DNA of 16,509 bases from Patescibacteria group bacterium UBA6263 (lineage in GTDB: Bacteria; Patescibacteriota; Gracilibacteria; Absconditabacterales; Absconditicoccaceae), in assembly GCA_002441085.1 (NCBI GenBank), contig DJVF01000040.1, positions 4,929 to 21,437 on the forward strand, given 5' to 3'. Numbering within the stretch: the stretch's first letter is position 1; each line of letters begins with the position of its first letter. Shown here piece after piece: positions 5,161 through 14,500 of the stretch. The notes below the pieces were generated by a model, which had not been told where the DNA came from, searched no databases, and was given only the letters and a program-made list of their open reading frames with translations. The translations under genes were made by a program, and so were the position numbers.

Positions 5161-6240
5161 TTATTCAATCATTTTGAGGTATTTGAGGATACCTGCTACT
5201 CATATCATAGCAGCATTATCTGTAGAATATACTTTTTTTGTGGGTTTAAATGTTTGAATGTTTACCTGTCCGCTAGGCAGGCCTGCCTGTCCGGTAGGCA
5301 GGTTTGAATGTTTCAATGATAAATTGTTTAGATATTCTCGTAATCTATCATTGGATGAAACTCATCCAGCTATAGCTATGCTAGGTGTTTGATATTTTTC
5401 AGCGGCTTGGAGAAGTTTTTTGGCTAGGACTTCTACTACGGCTTCTTGAAATTCATAAGCTATATCACATATTATTGGATCGCTGAGGGAGACTGATTTT
5501 TTTTCTAAATTTTGTAATAATTTATAAACCTGACTTTTCATTCATGAAAAACTAAATTCAAATTTATCTTTGGATAGAAATATTCTTTTGAATTGATATT
5601 GGGGATTGGGTTTTCATTGCAAAGCTTTTTGAGATATCCATAGTCATCATGGGTATGGACCTCCTAGCATTCTAGATACTTTATCGAAACATTCTCATGC
5701 TGCATCATCTAATGTATGTCAGATTTTGGTAATGTTAAAATGTTTTATTGTAGCATTTTTTCATTGTGACATTGTAACAAAATAAATATCATTGTGTCAG
5801 CCACTAGCGGTCAAAACCATCATAGGAAATTTGATGGAATGGATATCTCTTTCTAGCAAAATCGAAAAAATATGTCAGTGGATATGATTGGTTTCTATTA
5901 CTGGTTTGTTATAATATGCTCAAAGCAAATTGGCTACCGCTTTGCCCACTACTAGAGAACCTGGCAATCATGGATGGGTAGTTACGCTGATAAAGTCTAT
6001 TTGAGGGATTTTGGCAAATCATCCATGCCTGTTGGCAGGCAGGATTTTTTTTAGTACTTGGATGATTTTGTCAAAATGTAGTCTAGATGCTATCTCTGGT
6101 ACTACTCATCCATACTGTTGATGATCATCAATCTGAGAATATGCTAATAATTTTTGAGTCTTGAAAATCTTACCATCGAATGAAATTATTCATATGGATG
6201 TATCATCGCATGATGTTTCTATAGCTAATGTTTGAATCAT
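5161..6240 (-). CDS. tsaD: tRNA N6-adenosine threonylcarbamoyltransferase
   Basis: Encodes 359 residues with 16 TGA glycines, stop TAA. TsaD transfers the threonylcarbamoyl group from threonylcarbamoyl-AMP to A37 of ANN-decoding tRNAs in the cytoplasm, working with TsaB and TsaE. Diagnostic motifs are ETSCDDTS (8-15), PEIASRLH (48-55), HPGLPGSLVVG (89-99), the metal-binding ETNHIHGH (116-123), ASGGHN (145-150), AGECFDKVSR (181-190), PYPGG (195-199), AGGVSSNDRLRE (291-302) and STDNAAMIG (339-347). Many of these glycines are TGA, so this gene is the best internal proof of the recoded table. Length is slightly above the usual 340 or so because a palindromic repeat adds about 14 codons (LPTGQAGLPSGQV, 314-326) before the last motif. 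It is divergent from the 6376 gene. Confidence 0.97.
5265..5302. repeat. GC-rich palindromic repeat inserted in frame in tsaD
   Basis: Two tandem CCTG...AGGCAGG units, the second CCTGCCTGTCCGGTAGGCAGG, form hairpins like those at 2592-2612 and 3983-4001. In the tsaD frame they read as LPTGQAGLPSGQ. The insertion keeps frame and lies in the variable loop between AGGVSSN and STDNAAM. A smaller palindrome, TGCCTG/CAGGCA, occurs in the same gene at 6026-6041 and reads PANRH. Confidence 0.85.
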
Positions 6241-6314
6241 TGCTGATTTGGAGTAGTAATTGTAAAATATAAATTGTCTAAAGATATTGCTTGGATAAAA
6301 AAGTTGTTGATTTT

Positions 6315-6343
6315 TTGCTTTTTTGAAGATTTATATTTATACT
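6315..6343 (+). promoter_or_regulatory. candidate promoter of the 6376 gene
   Basis: TTGCTT (6315-6320) and TATACT (6338-6343) are separated by the ideal 17 bp. Transcription would start near 6350, about 26 nt before the ATG. The tsaD promoter must lie in the same 135-bp divergent region, but I could not choose a convincing match for it. Confidence 0.45.
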
Positions 6344-6375
6344 ATAGTGAAAATATTTTATAATTAAAGCAAAAT

Positions 6376-8271
6376 ATGCAAGATAAAACAGTTTCCGGTC
6401 AATCTGGATATAGACCCAAATCGGATTGAAAACGTAGTTGGAAGTCCAAAGCCAACAAACCCTTTGCTCAAAACTCGGATATTCAAAGAGTTCGTGAAAG
6501 TCAAGAATTGTATGATTTTGTAGAAACCAAAAAAGATCTGCTATCTTCTTTGGATGGTGATTGATTAAAAAATCCCAAAATAGCTCAAGAAATATTTGGT
6601 TGATTGAATGGATTTACCAAAAGAAAAAACGAAAAAAACAATCAGTATTTGATAGATTTCAAGACATGGCTTTTGAAAGAAATCAAAGGTAAAAGATCCA
6701 AAGATCAGGTTCGAGATGATTTGAAACGTATATATTCTCAATTTACTGTACATGGTCAAAAGAGTAAAATGTGACTCTTGAAAAAGACTGATATAGACTG
6801 ATCAGCATCTTTGTTGTTGTTGGAGTTGGCGTGATTTAAAGAGAATGACAAAGAAAACATAAATTTTGTATCTAATGGAGAATCCTGACCTGGAATGAAT
6901 ATAGATACATCTGATAGTGCTGTGTGATGACTCAAAGTTGAACTCAAAAAACATGAATATATCAACAAAAAATGAGAAAAAAAAGAATATAGTAGTTTTT
7001 TTAATAGTATATTGTCATTGGATGAACATTGATGATGACCATGTAGTAGTACTCGTATGATTTATGAAATTTTGAAAGATTTCAATAGAATACCACACGA
7101 TCAATACAAACAAGTTGCTAGGTTTGTGCAGTTTGTAGATGTTGTGGATGATTTAGGATATCAGGTGAGTGGAGTAGTTTCTCAGTATTTGGAAAGAACT
7201 ATATTTGGACTGCATAGGAGTTTACCGATAGAATTTATTTTTGATTATTTCAAATATCCCAATAGAACGGGATTTGAATATTTGTCTGATGATTATTTGT
7301 CACAAACAAAAATAAAAAACTTTGATGCAAACTGAGAGTTTAAATGATCCAAATCTTTGAAAAAAATCTCTTTGGAAAAAAAAGATAGGATGGATAGATG
7401 AATGCAGGAATATTTGGATTTGGAAAAAAATTGATATTTTTTGACGTATAAAGGCCATAGATTTGTGGTAGATTTGTGATCTAAGATCACAGATTGACCA
7501 GAAACTGCAAGTATCTGTGATGGTGGAATTATTAGAATATTCCCTAGTGGAGATCTGTATATATATAGTCCTATCAAATTGCCTGCTAAGATTGGATGAT
7601 TTGAGTCTATAAATGAACATTTTATAATAGATAAAATCTGATCTGGAAAAAATTTAGATAAATTATTGAAAGAATTTGAAATTATGACTACCAAAGCCTT
7701 CTTTTTGGAACAAAAAGAAGAAAATTGAAAACTTTTGTTTGATGAAAATAAACAAGCAATAAAAGAAACATCTCGAACTTATAATTTTGATGCTAATGAG
7801 TTGCGCGGTAAAACTAAGGAAGATTTGGAAAAATATCTATTAGATACAGACAAAAATATTTATAAAGATGTTTATAAAAATGTTTATGATATATCAATCG
7901 ATCCTTGATCAAAACTGGATTTGAAAAAAGAAATAGTACAATATAGACAAAATATTGAGAAAGAAGAATTGTTGAAAAAAAATAAAGTCTCAAAATGAAG
8001 TGTTAGTTTGGATAATAAACTTGAAGATTTGCCAGATTTAAAAATGAAAAATATAGAAGTTTGAGAAAGATATAAATGAATAGTAAATAACAAAATGTGA
8101 AATATGTTATTTGTGACTTTAGATAAAATGGATCAGATTAGATGAAAGTTACATAAAAATAAATCATGAGAAAAGTTTTCTTCAATAAAAATATGAGATG
8201 AAATATATGTAATCGTAGAAGAAAAAGAAGATAATAAAATAAGTTTTAAGCTAGATGGTGCTACAAAATAA
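6376..8271 (+). CDS. putative DHH-like phosphoesterase with C-terminal S1 RNA-binding domain
   Basis: Encodes 631 residues with TGA as Gly, including three TGAs in a row at 7030-7038 (HGGG); stop TAA. After a basic tail and a helical region (1-130), a segment at 139-260 recalls the DHH/RecJ superfamily: DIDGSAS (139-145, motif I), NIDTSDS (175-181, motif II), SLDEHGGGPCSSTRMIYEIL (214-233, motif III with DEH for DHH) and FVDVVDDLG (253-261, motif IV). The region 357-410 (GHRFVVDLGSKI, CDGGIIRIFPSGDLYIYS) may stand for the substrate-recognition domain. Residues 560-627 (VGERYKGIVNNKMGNMLFVTL...IGDEIYVIV) look like an S1 OB-fold. A role in RNA turnover or cyclic/oligonucleotide hydrolysis is possible. 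The S1 call is fairly good, the DHH call moderate. No similar gene adjoins it. Confidence 0.85.
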
Positions 8272-8340
8272 TATTTGCAAACAGCTTTAAAAAATATTTA
8301 ATTTTGTCATATAGAAATTTCAAAATAATTCCTATAGATA

Positions 8341-8478
8341 TACTGAACCGCCAACCCCGTAGTAATGTGAGGTGTATGATTCACCTGCCTGACGGCAGTC
8401 AGGGTTATGCTAAGTCGCTGCAGAAACTTAAATTTCAAGCATAGTGAAGAAATTCAAGTTTTTTAAAGCGGCGTAGTA
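8341..8478. mobile_element. 138-bp MITE-like insertion with TA target duplication
   Basis: Comparison with the intact repeat D at 3847-3925 shows a clean insertion flanked by TA (8339-8340 and 8479-8480). The ends are imperfect inverted repeats, TACTGAACCGCC and, on the other strand, TACTACGCCGCT (eight of 12 match). Internal hairpins are AGGTG/CACCT, CTGCC/GGCAG and AACTTAAATTTC (8425-8436) with GAAATTCAAGTT (8449-8460). No protein is encoded, so a transposase would have to act in trans. TA duplication is typical of Tc1/mariner/IS630-type elements. Confidence 0.7.
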
Positions 8479-8489
8479 TAAAAACATCG

Positions 8490-8512
8490 GAAAAATCTTT
8501 TTGGGATTTTTC
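8490..8512. terminator. possible bidirectional terminator in repeat D
   Basis: GAAAAATC (8490-8497) pairs with GATTTTTC (8505-8512) over a 7-nt loop between two convergent genes. The T-run is partly inside the stem, and another TTTTT follows 7 nt on when read on the minus strand. It is weaker than the other terminators in the window. Confidence 0.35.
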
Positions 8513-8522
8513 TCGATTTATT

Positions 8523-10049
8523 TTATTCGAAGGTCAGTCCACGAGCAATTTTTTTGATATTGGGTAGAGATAGAAAAATCAAAATTGCATTTAATATTAT
8601 AGCTATCAAAAAGAAATTTAGGATATTCATGGAGATATATTGAGTTACAAAAAATCAAACCAATCAAGCTCAAATAATGATTGATAACAAACTAAACATC
8701 CTTTTACCACAAACAATTGGGCTGATTTTTTTGTTGAATGAAACGATAATTGCTCCTGCCATAAACAAAAATTCTAGTGATAATTGGGTGATAATTCATC
8801 AAAGTAATCAATATTTGGGGATGGTGTATATTCATATAATTATTCAAACTACTACTCCTATTGCATTGATTCATAATAGTAGATTTTGTTTGTCTGTAGC
8901 TACAAATAGATAGTTGAATACTTGTTTGACAAAACTTTGTCGCAATACAAATCATAAAAATGGTAAAATCTGATTGGATCATCGTTTGGTAAATATTTCG
9001 AATGTTCATAGATATTCTTTTCAAGATACTATCAGTATGATTTGGTCAGAAAATAACGCAAAATTGATAGCAATGATTCATCATATCCAAAATATGATTG
9101 TCAGCAGATTTCATAGACTTTTGCGTTTGTTTTCTATGGAATAATTGGATATTTTGTGTAGTAGGCTATTACCTAATGAAGATGGAATGATCAATAATAT
9201 TTCTATCAAAGATAGAGCCAAAGCTCGAATACCTGCATAATGAAATCCTCAAGATGTAGGGAATATCCATCACAAAAATAGCAAAACAATCAATGTGTGG
9301 AAACTACTAAGATAATATGATACTCAATATTGTCGATTTTTTCAAATTATGTTTTTGATAAAGGCCCGATTGAATATAATCTTTAGTGGGAGGATTTTTC
9401 TAGATCTAAAGTATATTTCTATATTTTGTCATATTCAGCTAGCTACTACAGAAAATAATATTGCACAAAAAGCTATTATAGAAACTGTGCTTCAGTCAAA
9501 TTGGACCTTTTTGAATATAAAATACACGACTGGTATCAATATAATCAATTGTGATAATCTAGCTGTGATTAGACTGATACTGAGATATTTCATTTTCCAA
9601 AATATCTGTAATGGTAATTGTTGTATACCAGCAAACATAAAACTGGCAGAAAATATCATTCCAAATGGTATTCCTCGTACTAAGTATGGATTGGATGTAT
9701 ATGCTGGCAATAAATAAGCAACAATGATTGCTACAAAATAAATTATTCACATAATAAAAAGCCTAGTTCACACAAACATTCAATATTCTTTTTTGAGCTG
9801 AGTATGGTTGGGATCAGGATCTTCTTCTTTGATTTTTCAAAGTCTTTTGACAGCTAGGACATATAATCACAAATCAGCCAAGGCTGTCCATATAGCAAAA
9901 TATTTTAGTATCGTAGAATAGTCTCCATATCTGAGTGGTCATAGGTATGGAGTCATAATTTTGATTGTCAAAAATCCAAATAGTGCACTTATTATTCTAC
10001 CAGCTAGTTGTCGCGCCGCATCTTTGATTACTAGCTTATGTCATGACAT
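8523..10049 (-). CDS. polysaccharide flippase, Wzx/MOP superfamily
   Basis: Encodes 508 residues with TGA as Gly, stop TAA. Polytopic membrane protein of the polysaccharide-biosynthesis (Polysacc_synt) family, expected to flip undecaprenyl-linked glycans across the membrane. The N-terminus shows the family pattern: KDAARQLAGRIISALFGFLT (9-28), KIMTPYLGPLRYGDYSTI (30-47), then ADLGLYVLAVKRLGKI (57-72). About 12-14 hydrophobic helices follow, split by a central loop rich in charged residues (about 225-245). The C-terminal half has YLFVATDKQNLLLGINAIG and an LPNIKKIARG ending, also usual for Wzx. Length is normal. The chosen ATG at 10049 is the first in frame after the spacer. It follows the PH-like gene on the same strand after a 104-bp gap. 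Which glycan it carries cannot be told. MurJ is less likely given the N-terminal motif. Confidence 0.9.
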
Positions 10050-10153
10050 GGTGACGTTGATAAAAATAGATAAATGTTCGCTGCGCTCACGATAAAAGTT
10101 TGCTTAGACGAACTATAGATATAGTTGAAAATAGCAAAAATTATATGAAGTTT

Positions 10154-10612
10154 TTAAATTTGGAACTTTCTCATTATTTTTTCTCGAAAAGTTTGTTCGT
10201 ATGATGGTATCAGATCTAGATTGAATTTCGATAGCTCTTCTACAAAATTTTTGAGATTTTGTATATCGTCGGATATTGTATATATATGATGATCTTTGTT
10301 TAACAAAAATACTATATTCTTGATTTGTCCATTTTTTGTATCTGCTTCCAAAACATATCAATTGATGATTTCCCATAGGTAAATTTTTTGTCATATCAAT
10401 AATCAGTTTTCTATAATTTTGATAGTAATTTTTTTGTTTATTTTGCTAGAATAATAAAAATATCATCATAACAAAAATATCAAAATGATCGCTCAAGGGG
10501 TATTGTTATTGAAAATAGAAAGTAATATAATGATAGATAACAAAACGCCAAACCATATGTATCGAGTCGTTTTTTTTTCAAATATTTCTCAATTGTAAAC
10601 CGTTAGTTCCAT
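10154..10612 (-). CDS. small two-helix membrane protein with PH-like cytoplasmic domain
   Basis: Encodes 152 residues with six TGA glycines, stop TAA. A short N-terminal segment (MELTVYNGEIFEKK) precedes two membrane helices (about 18-34 and 39-55). The C-terminal part has the pattern of bacterial PH-like domains: KITIKIIENGLLIGQKIYLW (61-80), then EIINGYVLEAD, then two short strands and a helix (ISDDIQNLKNFVEELSKF, 113-130). Its function is unknown; comparable proteins are usually annotated as hypothetical PH-domain membrane proteins. It lies between the FKBP and flippase genes, 46 bp after the former. Translation stays open from ATG to TAA only with TGA as Gly. Confidence 0.8.
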
Positions 10613-10658
10613 AATAAATATAGAAAGCTAAAAATTAGCAAGCTATAAAATTTTGATA

Positions 10659-11276
10659 TTATTGTATTTGTTTGATAGTAATATCAAATATCAAATCTTT
10701 TCATGCTAATGAATGATTGGTATCCAAGGTGATTTGATCTTCGTTAATATCTATTACTTTGATTGCTCAATAAGCTGTCATTATTTCTTCTCATTCTTTG
10801 TAGTCTTTGAATTCATCTGTCATAGCCATTTTTAATATTCTTTTTTCGTCTCTTGCTCAGTAAGCTTCCATATATGGGATATTTACAGTTTTTGTTTCTC
10901 ATATTTTCATTCATATCACTCCAGCATCGAATCCAGCTATCATTTGTCATGCTCCAGCTTGGAATGCTAATCATTGACTATAATCTCTTCATTCTTGGTA
11001 TTTTCAGCATGCTTTGGCAACACTTTCTACGCTAGTATCAAAAACTTCTCAATCTGCTAGTCTTCATATATAATCTACGACTATAGAATTTCCTATAGTG
11101 ACAGATTTTTCTTGAACTTCAAGATTTTTGGCTAAATTTTGATAGTCTAAGACTGCTTTTTCACAGTCAGACTTGATGGTTTTATTCATTGTAAACAATA
11201 ATATTATTAAAATAATTATAATAACTCCTGCTATAGTTATAAGATTTTTGTTTGGTAGTAATTGGGATTTTTTCAT
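10659..11276 (-). CDS. membrane-anchored FKBP-type peptidyl-prolyl isomerase, SlyD-like
   Basis: Encodes 205 residues with TGA as Gly, stop TAA. One N-terminal helix (about 12-30, LITIAGVIIIILIILLF) anchors the protein, with the catalytic part probably outside. A short coiled linker (32-58) leads to the FKBP core: VVDYIGRLADGEVFDTS (66-82), AGQMIAGFDAGVIGMKIGE (109-127) and VNIPYMEAYG (131-140). The insert-in-flap domain of SlyD-type isomerases follows (about 144-190), closing with DTNHSLAGKDLIFDI (185-199). Several core glycines are TGA. It would catalyse proline isomerisation and chaperone exported proteins, which fits the secreted proteins nearby. SlyD itself is normally cytosolic, with a metal-binding His-rich tail; both of those features differ here. 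It is first of a three-gene minus-strand series. Confidence 0.93.
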
Positions 11277-11326
11277 TTGGATTGTTAAGTAATAAATAGC
11301 TTTTTATTTGATTGGTTTGTATTTTT

Positions 11327-11354
11327 ATGATAATAAATTTTTGATAGAAAACAA
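11327..11354 (-). promoter_or_regulatory. weak candidate promoter of the FKBP gene series
   Basis: On the minus strand TTGTTT (11354-11349) and TATCAT (11332-11327) are 16 bp apart, starting transcription near 11320, about 44 nt before the ATG. The 270-bp divergent region 11277-11546 is very AT-rich, so chance matches are expected. Confidence 0.3.
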
Positions 11355-11446
11355 GATATAAATTTTTTGGCAATATTGGATATATGTTTATAAATAATAT
11401 TTGTTTTTGAGCTAGGATTTTGATGTTTAAAAAAGACTTGGAATAT

Positions 11447-11474
11447 TTGCAAAATATAAATAAAAAAATATAAT
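11447..11474 (+). promoter_or_regulatory. candidate promoter of the PKD-protein operon
   Basis: TTGCAA (11447-11452) and an exact TATAAT (11469-11474) are separated by 16 bp. A start near 11481 gives a leader of about 66 nt with no clear ribosome-binding sequence before the ATG at 11547. Confidence 0.5.
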
Positions 11475-11546
11475 TATTTATAGTGTTTTGTGGTGTATAT
11501 TATGATGTACAAATTTTAAAACAAAGTTTATATGTTTATATAAAAC

Positions 11547-14500
11547 ATGATCAAAAAAATAATTAAAAAAAACAGTTTGGGATTGGTATTTAAATTTTTT
11601 GGAATTTGATTGATTTTGTCATTTTGTTGATATTTATTTTCCTTTGGACAGTTTAGTACTTCTAAAAATATTCCAAATGAATATATTGCTAATTACAAAA
11701 TAAATACTGATCGAGAAAATTTACAATGAATTTTTATACAAATAGAATCTGCAACTAAGGTATGAAGCGAAATCCCTACAAGTAAATTTGTAGATTTGAA
11801 TGCGAGTTTTAGAAATATTTTTGAATATTTTCCTCAAGATTATGATTTTAAAGTAACTTATCAGGCTTGTTTGACTTTGTCTAGTGAACTTGGTTCTGGA
11901 TATACATACAATAGGTTGACAGCTTTTATGGATTCTTGTTATAAGCCTTTAAAACAGATTTTGGATAGAATAAATACAAGATATACTGTAAAAGCAGAAG
12001 CAAATGTTAGTCCAATATCTTGACCAGCTCCATTGACTGTCACTTTTGATGCTAGAGCTAGTGTAGATCCTTCCAATGAAACTATACCTAGTAAAAATTA
12101 TTATCGATATTATAGAGATACCAATTGAGTGGATAAAATTATGTGAATATGACCAGTTTTGAATTATACTTTTGATAATCCTGGAAACTATGTAATTCAT
12201 TTGACTGTCAGAAGTTCTAATGATTTGAGTAAATGAATATTTGATTGATATAAGACTATGTCTATAGATGTTTCACCCAAAGTTGCTTCTTTGGTAGTTT
12301 ATGCTAATTGAAAAAAATTGGATAAATTTGATAAAGTAAAAATATGAATACAAGAAGCTCAAAAATGAGTAATTTTGGACCCATCTGCTACTGTCGCTAT
12401 GTGATGAAGAGTTTTGCAATGATATAGACGAGATATCACTTCTGCGGATGGATTTAGATACACCAAACAATGAGAATGAAAGCCATCTATAATCAATTTG
12501 CCATTGCCATGACAGTGAGAATTTGTGATTTCTTTGACTGTTTCGGATAATCAAAATAATAATGTAAATGAAAAATTTTTTCTTTTGGTTTCTGATCCTG
12601 TAGCTATAATAAAGCATACTCCAAATGAATGAAATACATCTACTATTTTTTCTTTTGATAGTAGTCCGTCTTATTCTATAGTTTCTAATATAAGACTGAT
12701 TACTCGAGAAATATTTGATGATAGTTGAGATAAGATGGATATAATACAATGAAAATCTATCAAAAAACAATTTAAAAAACCAGGGTCTTATGTAGTTAAA
12801 CTGACTGTGGAAGATAGTCTGTGACAAACCAATGTAGATACTCTAAATTTGTTGGTAGAATCTACTAGTCCTATCCCCCAATTTGCTATGAGTCCTACTT
12901 TGACATGGAAAAATCCATCTCAATTTGTATTGGATGCTTCGTTATCCTCTGATTTGGATGATTCTAATTGATATGATGAATTGGATTTTGAGCGGATATT
13001 TGATAAGCCATGAGTAGTACAAATACTAGAAAGCAAAGAAAATAATAAGGTTATAAAAGTAAATTTTAATGATATTGGTAAACACAAAGTAAAATTGTTG
13101 GTCAAAGATAAATATGCAAAAATAAGTGAAATAGAAAAAGAGATAGATATTAAATCTACATTGAGACCTGAGATTTTTGCCAAACCAAAGGCTATTGTAT
13201 GGTGAAACGCTATAGATTTTGAAGTAAAAACAAATAAAGAAATAATAAATTATTCTCGAACTTTTGGTGATTGAGAAACTGCTAGAGTACAAAGCAACAA
13301 GATTAGTCATGTATATAAAAAAGTGTGAGTTTACAATGTCAAACTGGAGGTGGCTGATGCAAATGGAATGCAAAATGAAGTAAGCGAAATGGTATTTATT
13401 GGAGACAAAGATTCTCCTATAGCAGCATACAAAGTTTTGGATAAGCAGTCTACTGTAATGTTGCAAAATGATGTTTGTGAATTTAATGTATGATCTAATG
13501 TTGTACAATATCCAGCTTATAAAGTCGATAGATATAAGGATTTTAGAATAGATACTTCAGATTCTGTCAATGCTAAATGAGAAAAGACAAATTTAAATTT
13601 TTATTTTCAACCTCAAAATGCTGAAATTTATAAACAAAATCAATTTACTTATAAATTTGATGAGCTTGGGTGTTCTTATGTTGATGTGTCTGTAGAGGAT
13701 GGATCTTTAAACAAAACCGCTAGAGATAGGGTATGGTTTAAGGTTTATAATGCTTTGCCTCAGATAAATAATATTGTTTTGACTTATCCTCAATATGGTA
13801 ATGAAATGTGAGTATGATTCCAAGAAAATAACGTAAAAGACATATTCAATTCTAACTTAGATCCTTTGATAGTAAAAGTAAGTGTCACAAACCCATTGGA
13901 TTCTGATGGTTTTATATCTTACTATAAATGGTATTATTATTATAAAGATGATCCTACAAGACAAATAGAAATGAAAATTACTCCTAGCGATATACCTTAT
14001 GTGTTCTTTTCTTTGCCAAAAATGCCAGGAGAGTTTATGTTTGGTGTGACTATGTATGATAATGATGATGGTAAACAATCTAGTGAGGATATAATTGGCA
14101 ATGGTCCTATTGTTTTTTTTCCTCCAGATATAGCTAGACCTGATGTGCCAATGGTTACTCTCAAGTCAAACAAAACTACTGTAGAGATCTGAGATGAGGT
14201 GACTTTTGATGTGATTTCAAAAATAGTTTCTGATAGACCAGATTTTGTCAAAGAAAGAACTATACAATATGATTTTGATGGAGATGGTATATATGATCTG
14301 ACTACCAAAAAAGATCGTGTGACATATGTTTATACCAAGCCAAATTCTACTGGATATGTCCCTGGAGCGTCAGTATTGTATAGGTGATATAAAGGTGTTG
14401 GTCAGTGATGAAATATAGTTGTAAAAAATGCTTTGAAGCCAAGATTACTTACAAAAATATATGATAGATTGCTGTTGGTTAGAGATATAAGTATCTGAGA

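Larger units (their letters stand above)
8308..8526. repeat. repeat D, copy 2, interrupted
   Basis: 8308-8340 matches 3847-3879 and 8481-8526 matches 3880-3925. The two halves together are 79 bp, the same as the intact copy. The interruption is 8341-8480. It lies between the convergent 6376-8271 and 8523-10049 genes, and its right end overlaps the flippase stop codon by four bases. Confidence 0.85.

Noticed and set aside
5252..5313. 12-bp target-site duplication GTTTGAATGTTT around the tsaD repeat
   Set aside because: The copies are 50 bp apart, which would shift the frame, yet the gene is in frame on both sides. A local 8-bp tandem array is a simpler reading.
6376..8271. The DHH-S1 region as a decayed gene full of stop codons
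   Set aside because: All internal stops are TGA; no TAA or TAG and no frameshift occurs over 631 codons.
8523..10049. MurJ lipid II flippase
   Set aside because: Hydrophobic layout fits, but the N-terminal QLAGRI...PYLGPLRYGDYS pattern fits Wzx-type polysaccharide exporters better.
12273..12827. 184-codon minus-strand open frame opposite the PKD gene
   Set aside because: It is a shadow of the plus-strand gene. Its product is a low-complexity Ser/Tyr/Ile/Phe mix with no domain, while the plus-strand frame shows PKD motifs across the same bases.
13026..13508. 160-codon minus-strand open frame
   Set aside because: Same reason: composition is an artefact of the AT-rich complementary strand, and the plus-strand PKD unit with FGDGE lies here.
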